Shown here: one piece after another, positions 59,415 to 64,000 of the stretch
How the letters are laid out: each line of letters starts with the position of its first letter
How positions within the stretch are numbered: position 1 is the stretch's first letter
Assembly (NCBI GenBank): GCA_947167105.1
Contig: CAMVGU010000001.1
Span: 124,001-188,000, forward strand
Origin: an uncultured Selenomonas sp.
GTDB taxonomy: Bacteria > Bacillota > Negativicutes > Selenomonadales > Selenomonadaceae
DNA: 64,000 nucleotides
Direction: 5' to 3'
The notes under the pieces: model-generated
What the model was told of the DNA's origin: nothing
Database searches by the model: none
The model's input: only the letters and a program-made list of their open reading frames with translations
Program-made: the position numbers and the translations under genes

Positions 59415-60011
59415 TTATGCCTTGCTGAGCTGCTTCAGCGCCAGCTTGATTATGGCCTCTGTTGTCTTGCCTTTGGCAGCCTGTCTGAGCACCGGCACTA
59501 TCTCTGCCTGTGTATAGCCTAAAGCCTCCAGCGCAGCCTGGGTCTCGGCCAGCATATCATCCGGCACTTCGTCAGCATTTGTCAGCGTCAGTTCCTCATC
59601 CGTATCGCTGCTGAAAGCAACCTTGTCCTTCAGTTCCAGCACCAGGCGTTCTGCTGTTTTCTTGCCTATACCGGGGAGTTTTGTCAGGATTGAGGTCTGT
59701 TTTTGCTGGATGGCCTTGCATAAACCCTCTGTCGTGATATGCGAAAGTACGCCCAGAGCTACCTTCGGCCCAATGCCGGACACGGAAATCAGCAGCTGGA
59801 AAATATCGTATTCTTCCTGGCTGGCAAAACCATATAGCTGAATGGCATCCTCCCGTACAGACATATACGTAAAGAGCTGCGCTTCCTCATGCAGGCGCAG
59901 TTTCTGCCGTGTTGCACCGGAAATGAACACGCGGTAGCCGACCCCCTGCACATCCAGCAGCGCATAATCAGTCAGCAGATAAGCAACCCTGCCGCGTAAA
60001 AAGCCAATCAT
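59415..60011 (-). CDS. ruvA: Holliday junction DNA-binding protein RuvA
   Basis: 198 residues. N-terminal OB fold (MIGFLRGRVAYLL... VDVQGVGYRV region), tandem helix-hairpin-helix motifs (LISVSGIGPKVALGVL and LTKLPGIGKKTAERLV), and a C-terminal UBA-like domain ending KLALKQLSKA that stimulates RuvB. 16 bases downstream of ruvC. Confidence 0.96.
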   Translation of the reverse strand: MIGFLRGRVAYLLTDYALLDVQGVGYRVFISGATRQKLRLHEEAQLFTYMSVREDAIQLYGFASQEEYDIFQLLISVSGIGPKVALGVLSHITTEGLCKAIQQKQTSILTKLPGIGKKTAERLVLELKDKVAFSSDTDEELTLTNADEVPDDMLAETQAALEALGYTQAEIVPVLRQAAKGKTTEAIIKLALKQLSKA

Positions 60012-60027
60012 GGTATATTCCTTTCCG

Positions 60028-60528
60028 TCACTCTGCCAGTTGATTCCGCCAGGCTATACTGTTCAGGCAGTGGGTCGTGCAGATGGCAATTGCCAAGGCA
60101 TCTGCCGTATCATCCGGTTTCGGCGGCTCCGGCAGATGCAAGAGCTTTGTCACCATGTAGATAACCTGCTCCTTCGTAGCCTTGCCATAGCCCGTCACCG
60201 ACTGCTTCACCTGCAGCGGAGTGCGTTCCACCAACTGCAGGTTGTTCTTTGCAGCCGCCAGCAGAACAATGCCCCTGGCCTGTCCCACCGGGATAGCCGT
60301 CGTTACGTTGCGGTTGAAGAACAGCTGCTCCACGCCCATGACATCAGGCTGATGTTTTTTTATCAATGCGTCCAGCTCATCGTAGATTTTCATCAGCCTG
60401 TCTTCCATGCGCATCTTCGGGGAAGTCGTAATGGCACCGTACTCCCGCGGCACCAGGCGGCTGCCGGCCTGCTCCACGAATCCGTATCCGCAAATGGCCG
60501 TACCGGGGTCAATTCCTAATGCCAGCAT
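60028..60528 (-). CDS. ruvC: Holliday junction resolvase RuvC
   Basis: 166 residues from ATG 60528 (GGAGG about 5 bases upstream). RNase H-like resolvase cutting Holliday junctions. Catalytic acids: Asp in LALGIDPGTAICGYG, Glu in GVEQLFFNRN, and the pair in KPDDTADALAIAIC. Complete ruvC-ruvA-ruvB cluster in the usual order. Confidence 0.96.
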   Translation of the reverse strand: MLALGIDPGTAICGYGFVEQAGSRLVPREYGAITTSPKMRMEDRLMKIYDELDALIKKHQPDVMGVEQLFFNRNVTTAIPVGQARGIVLLAAAKNNLQLVERTPLQVKQSVTGYGKATKEQVIYMVTKLLHLPEPPKPDDTADALAIAICTTHCLNSIAWRNQLAE

Positions 60529-60550
60529 AAGACCCTCCAAAACAGATTAA

Positions 60551-60576
60551 ACAGGCGGCCTCTGCCGGCCGCCTGT
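60551..60576 (-). terminator. Hairpin between yebC and ruvC
   Basis: Perfect 10-bp GC-rich stem ACAGGCGGCC/GGCCGCCTGT with a 6-base loop. On the minus strand it is followed by TTTAATCTGTTTT, so it is likely a terminator or attenuator after yebC; the tail is imperfect. Confidence 0.55.
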
Positions 60577-60597
60577 CCTGATAAAATAAGGGCCTTA

Positions 60598-61332
60598 TCA
60601 GTCCTCATCTTCCGTTTCATAATTGCTGTACACGTTCTGCACATCATCATTATCTTCCAGTGCATCAATTAGTTGCTGCATCTTTTCGGCATCCTTGCCT
60701 GCCAGCTTCACAGTGTTGTCCGGCACCATGGTGACTTCAGCCGAAGCCGTCTCAATGCCCTTTTCAGCCAGGGCAGATTCGATGGCATCAAAAGCATCCG
60801 GCTCAGCCGTAATTTCAAAGACTTCGTCCTCAGACTTCATATCCTCGGCACCGGCGTCAAGGACGATTTCCATCAGCGCATCTTCATCATCAAAGGTTTC
60901 CTTATCGACAAGGAACACCGCTTTCTGCTTGAACATCCAGGCCACGCAGCCATCCTGGCCAAGATTGCCGCCGTATTTAGAGAACAAGTGGCGCACGTCA
61001 GCCGCTGTGCGGTTACGATTGTCCGTCAGGATGTCGAGCATCACAGCCGTGCCGCCCGGGCCATAGCCCTCGTACATCAGTTCTTCATAACCCGCACCCT
61101 CGGTAGCTCCCAAGCCCTTCTGGATAGCACGGTTGATGTTATCTTTCGGGATATTGTTCGCCTTAGCCTTGGAAAGTGCCAGTTTCAGGCGCATATTGCC
61201 AGTCGGGTCGCCGCCGCCCATGCGCACTGCAATGGTAATCTCGCGCCCGATCTTCGTCGTTATCTTGCCGCGGATGGCATCATTGGCGCCCTTCTTCCGC
61301 TTGATATTGGCCCACTTGGAATGTCCAGACAT
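60598..61332 (-). CDS. yebC: YebC/PmpR family protein
   Basis: 244 residues. The N-terminal SGHSKWANIKRKKGANDA is diagnostic. Members are transcription regulators or, as shown for TACO1/YebC, translation factors that relieve ribosome stalling on proline stretches. This would complement EfP at the other end of the window. AAAGGAG upstream; own promoter at 61369-61398. The C-terminus is very acidic (DNDDVQNVYSNYETEDED). Confidence 0.95.
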   Translation of the reverse strand: MSGHSKWANIKRKKGANDAIRGKITTKIGREITIAVRMGGGDPTGNMRLKLALSKAKANNIPKDNINRAIQKGLGATEGAGYEELMYEGYGPGGTAVMLDILTDNRNRTAADVRHLFSKYGGNLGQDGCVAWMFKQKAVFLVDKETFDDEDALMEIVLDAGAEDMKSEDEVFEITAEPDAFDAIESALAEKGIETASAEVTMVPDNTVKLAGKDAEKMQQLIDALEDNDDVQNVYSNYETEDED

Positions 61333-61368
61333 ATTTAAGCACCGCTCCTTTTCAAATCTAGCCTACTC

Positions 61369-61398
61369 AGTATAAACCATATGCACCGCACTTGTCCA
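61369..61398 (-). promoter_or_regulatory. Promoter of yebC-ruvCAB
   Basis: Minus strand TGGACA (61398-61393), 18-base gap, TATACT (61374-61369), about 37 bases before the yebC ATG. Confidence 0.6.
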
Positions 61399-61429
61399 GT
61401 TTTTCTTCCAATTTGGTTTTCTGAGTAAT

Positions 61430-63925
61430 TCAAAGCTGCTTAACCCCTGTCAAACAGAAATCAGGCATATCCGCCGGAAGGATTGGCCGCGAATAATAGT
61501 AGCCCTGTATGATATCACACTTACAGGCAACGGCAAGGTCTTTTTGCTCGACTGTCTCCACTCCTTCCACAACCATCTTCATCTGCAGGCCATGTATGAG
61601 ACGGGCTATATCAGAGAACAGGGTCTCGTGCCCCGCATGCAGGTATGCGTCCGTCAGGCTCTTGTCGATTTTGATTTCGTTGAGCGGCAGGAAAGTCAGG
61701 TAACTGAGGGATGAGTATCCCGTACCGAAATCATCCAGGGAAAGCTGTACTCCCATTTGATGTAGCTTATTCAGTATTTGCATGGCCTGCTCCGTGCGCT
61801 CCAGGAAAATGCTTTCTGTGATTTCCACCGTTATATCCGATGGCGGCAGCTTGTATTCCTTCAGCTTGGCAGCCAGGAAATCGGCAAAGCCTTCATCTTC
61901 CATCTGCCGCACAGAAAAATTGATGGAAATGGGCAGCCTGATCCCTTGTGTGCGCCATGCGGCTGCCTGGCGCACAGCTTCAGCGGCCACGAAGCGCCCG
62001 ATTTTGACAATCAGGCCGCTTTCCTCGGCTGCGGGGATGAATTCAAAGGGATAAATATCCTTTGCTTTCATGCGCAGCAGAGCTTCGCAACCCACCACCT
62101 GCTGCCGCACCGGATCGACCTGGGGCTGGTACAGGAGATAGAAGCTATTGGTATTCAAGGCACTCCTCAGGGCATCCATCACCTGGATGCGCCGCCTGGC
62201 TTCCCGCTCCAGCTGCTCGGAGTAGGTGACAAGCCTCCCTTTCCCGCTGGTTTTGGCACTGCGCAAGGCCTCCTCTGCATCATGCTTCAGGTCGTCTACT
62301 TTTTTCCCGGGAGAAGCAGCTACCGCACCATAGGATAATGACACCAGCACAGAAAGATCCTGATTGACGCGGATCTTCCGAGCAAGGTATTCCTGCAAGC
62401 GCTGTACGGACATACGCTGCCATGCCTTTTCACCGCGCAACACCAGCGCGAACTCATCCCCGCCATAACGGGAAAACATGAGCAGATCCCTGTCGTAGCT
62501 TTTCTGTAAGTTCATGATGCGGGCAGCCATCACGCAAAGCACCTCATTGCCTGCGGCATGGCCGTATTTATCGTTGATTTCCTTGAAATCGTCAATGTCC
62601 ATCAAAAGCAGCACCAGATCACTTTCCTGGGGCAGCACCTTCTCCAGCTCCTCATCAAAGGTTCTGCGGTTCCAGAGGCTGGTCAGGTAATCATGCCTGA
62701 CAGCCTTCACCATATCTGCCTGGGAGCGTTCCAGCGCTGCTGCATAGCGGTTGCTCATGCGGTAATCCCTGACGGACAGCAGCCATAGCGTACCCATGGC
62801 CAGCAGCATCAGGCTGAACGGCACCAGAACCATGCCGTACCGGTCAAAGAAGCTCTCCGGCTTATTTATGATGGAAGCATTTGGTGGCAGCAAGGCACTT
62901 TCCAGCCTATGCTGACTTAACACCTGGTAGTCAAAGACATAATTCAGCCTGTTTTCGTATGACAAAGGGATGTCATCCACGGCTTGTCCCTGCAGTACGG
63001 TGCAGGCTGCTTGCGCTGCTTGCTGCCCGGCGTATTCATAATCGTAAATTTCGCCGCCCAGGCAGCCCTGGCCAATACCGCCAAAAGAGGAACGGAAAAC
63101 CGGCACGGAGGCATTTTCGCAAATGAATGCTGTGCTTTCCGGTATCGTATAACGCTCCCCGCTGCTGTCCTCGAAGCAATCCTGATAAAGCAGAATTGAA
63201 TCAGCAGGCAGCGCTGCCAGCCGCTCACCCAGTTCCTTCCGTGTCATCCTGGAGCTGTTGAGGATGTGGTAACTGAACTGCGGCAGCGTACGGGATAATT
63301 CCTCGAACTGATGACGGCTGCCGGTGCCGGAGGTGGTGTCATCAATGATCGTATATACATCGGCTGCCCTTGGAAGGATTTTCGCTGCGACTTCTACTGT
63401 GGCCTGCAGGCCGTGGCTTTCCACGAAGCCTGCTACATTCTTCCTGTCCGCCGCCTTGCGGGCTTCCTCCTCATTATTCACGCAAAAGAATATCAGCGGC
63501 ACTCCAGGAAATAGTTCCTCCTGGTAATCTATGCCGAAGTGCATAGCGTCATCATCACCAAGCAGCACAGCATCATAGGGTCCTTTCTGTGTGAGCATAT
63601 GGGCAATCTGCTCATAAAAAAGTTGCAAGCCTTCCTGGGTTCGGATGTTCTTCCTGTCCATATATTCTACATCCATCGTTGCCCCGTAGGCATCCAGCAC
63701 CTTTTTGATACCCTGTTTCTGCAGCGGTACTGTTACAAAGGCTTCATTGTACGATGATATAAAAAGAATTTGCTTGTCAGTGAGGGTCTTCTCCGCATCT
63801 GCCGCCTGCTGGGGATTGCTGATTGTGAAAGCAGTCCGGAGGAGCAGAAAACAGCTGATACCGAAAAGTGCCGCAGCCAGCAGGGTCAGGCAGATGCGAA
63901 CATTGTTACTCTTTTTACTTGGCAT
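61430..63925 (-). CDS. Membrane GGDEF-EAL protein with periplasmic binding-protein-like sensor
   Basis: 831 residues. Membrane segments at about 11-32 and 363-385 enclose a ~330-residue periplasmic domain (KQILFISSYNEAFVT, DAVLLGDDDAMHFG, CFEDSSGERYTIP) resembling ABC substrate-binding-like sensors. The cytoplasmic part has a diguanylate cyclase domain with SRYGGDEFALVL (GGDEF at 488-492) and an EAL phosphodiesterase domain with CEALLRMK (614-616), NFSVRQM and DDFGTGYSSLSYL. Both motifs look intact, so it could make and break cyclic-di-GMP under sensor control. The start has GGGGGAGAG upstream. Confidence 0.93.
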   Translation of the reverse strand: MPSKKSNNVRICLTLLAAALFGISCFLLLRTAFTISNPQQAADAEKTLTDKQILFISSYNEAFVTVPLQKQGIKKVLDAYGATMDVEYMDRKNIRTQEGLQLFYEQIAHMLTQKGPYDAVLLGDDDAMHFGIDYQEELFPGVPLIFFCVNNEEEARKAADRKNVAGFVESHGLQATVEVAAKILPRAADVYTIIDDTTSGTGSRHQFEELSRTLPQFSYHILNSSRMTRKELGERLAALPADSILLYQDCFEDSSGERYTIPESTAFICENASVPVFRSSFGGIGQGCLGGEIYDYEYAGQQAAQAACTVLQGQAVDDIPLSYENRLNYVFDYQVLSQHRLESALLPPNASIINKPESFFDRYGMVLVPFSLMLLAMGTLWLLSVRDYRMSNRYAAALERSQADMVKAVRHDYLTSLWNRRTFDEELEKVLPQESDLVLLLMDIDDFKEINDKYGHAAGNEVLCVMAARIMNLQKSYDRDLLMFSRYGGDEFALVLRGEKAWQRMSVQRLQEYLARKIRVNQDLSVLVSLSYGAVAASPGKKVDDLKHDAEEALRSAKTSGKGRLVTYSEQLEREARRRIQVMDALRSALNTNSFYLLYQPQVDPVRQQVVGCEALLRMKAKDIYPFEFIPAAEESGLIVKIGRFVAAEAVRQAAAWRTQGIRLPISINFSVRQMEDEGFADFLAAKLKEYKLPPSDITVEITESIFLERTEQAMQILNKLHQMGVQLSLDDFGTGYSSLSYLTFLPLNEIKIDKSLTDAYLHAGHETLFSDIARLIHGLQMKMVVEGVETVEQKDLAVACKCDIIQGYYYSRPILPADMPDFCLTGVKQL

Positions 63926-64000
63926 GTTTTATCTCTCCCCCTTCATATGATTTTGCGGCAATGGCTGCACAGGCTTGCTGGAAAGCCTTGATACGCTGCA
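63915..64000 (-). CDS. Possible 3' end of an upstream gene, cut by window edge
   Basis: On the minus strand one frame is open from the window edge to a TAA at 63917-63915, reading QRIKAFQQACAAIAAKSYEG and a few more residues, overlapping the GGDEF-EAL start by 11 bases. This is consistent with the tail of a co-transcribed gene. About 28 residues are too few to name it. Confidence 0.4.
   Translation of the reverse strand, partial: QRIKAFQQACAAIAAKSYEGGEIKHAK

Noticed and set aside
1..64000. CRISPR arrays, tRNA, rRNA and insertion sequences
   Set aside because: No regularly spaced repeats, cloverleaf-like or rRNA segments, or transposase genes were recognised on either strand.

Overview
The window reads as chromosome of a Gram-negative-staining Firmicute, most likely Negativicutes of the Selenomonas/Mitsuokella/Megamonas type. 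The basis is gene order (efp, Asp23-AmaP-DUF2273, nusB, xseAB, ispA, dxs, tlyA, nadK, argR, recN), which is firmicute, together with a Psd/PssA phosphatidylethanolamine pathway and no sporulation operons. The species cannot be fixed from sequence alone. Gene density is very high, many genes overlap by 1 to 30 bases, and TTG and GTG starts with good ribosome binding sites are common. No tRNA, rRNA, CRISPR array or insertion sequence was seen.

Layout. 1-11.6 kb (+): end of an M24 peptidase, elongation factor P, the Asp23 envelope-stress trio, NusB, exonuclease VII, isoprenoid enzymes (IspA, Dxs), TlyA, NAD kinase, ArgR and RecN. 11.7-23.8 kb (+): Nudix hydrolase, site-2 protease, ScpA/ScpB, a long U32 protein, MutS2, a class A penicillin-binding protein, methionine aminopeptidase and a DEAD-box helicase. 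23.8-25.8 kb (-): a second U32 protein. 25.9-32.0 kb (+): PhoH, YbeY, Era, RecO, UvrC, a PHP phosphoesterase and rubredoxin. 32.1-38.8 kb (+): malate dehydrogenase, a WecG/TagA glycosyltransferase, Psd, PssA, a membrane glycosyltransferase, QueD, QueE and LarE. 38.8-41.4 kb: a REC/HD-GYP regulator (-) and a PLP aminotransferase (+).

41.4-47.8 kb is an accessory island with visibly more A/T-rich stretches. It holds a divergent ADP-ribosylglycohydrolase (-) and a tight four-gene operon (+): an unrecognised 679-residue protein with a possible C-terminal winged helix, an RNase J-like metallo-beta-lactamase/beta-CASP protein, a PD-(D/E)XK nuclease-like protein, and a 245-residue protein whose centre matches the T7 loop and C-terminal domain of FtsZ but has no GTP-binding domain. 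This combination is not one I recognise as a described system and is the main discovery candidate; a defence or stress-arrest role is inference. A tyrosine recombinase gene (-) follows, with a striking inverted repeat upstream of it.

49-64 kb: a secreted glucosaminidase-TPR protein (+), then minus-strand genes: HAD phosphatase, a small unknown, a C39-like peptidase, a methionine gamma-lyase family protein, a YejK/NdpA-type nucleoid protein, an unknown, QueA, a SpoIID-like protein, QueH, RuvB/RuvA/RuvC, YebC and a membrane GGDEF-EAL protein with a periplasmic binding-protein-like sensor. Functional themes are translation and ribosome quality (EfP, YbeY, Era, TlyA, YebC, MutS2), DNA repair and chromosome maintenance (XseAB, RecN, RecO, UvrC, RuvABC, ScpAB), queuosine synthesis split over two loci, and cyclic-di-GMP turnover at two loci.
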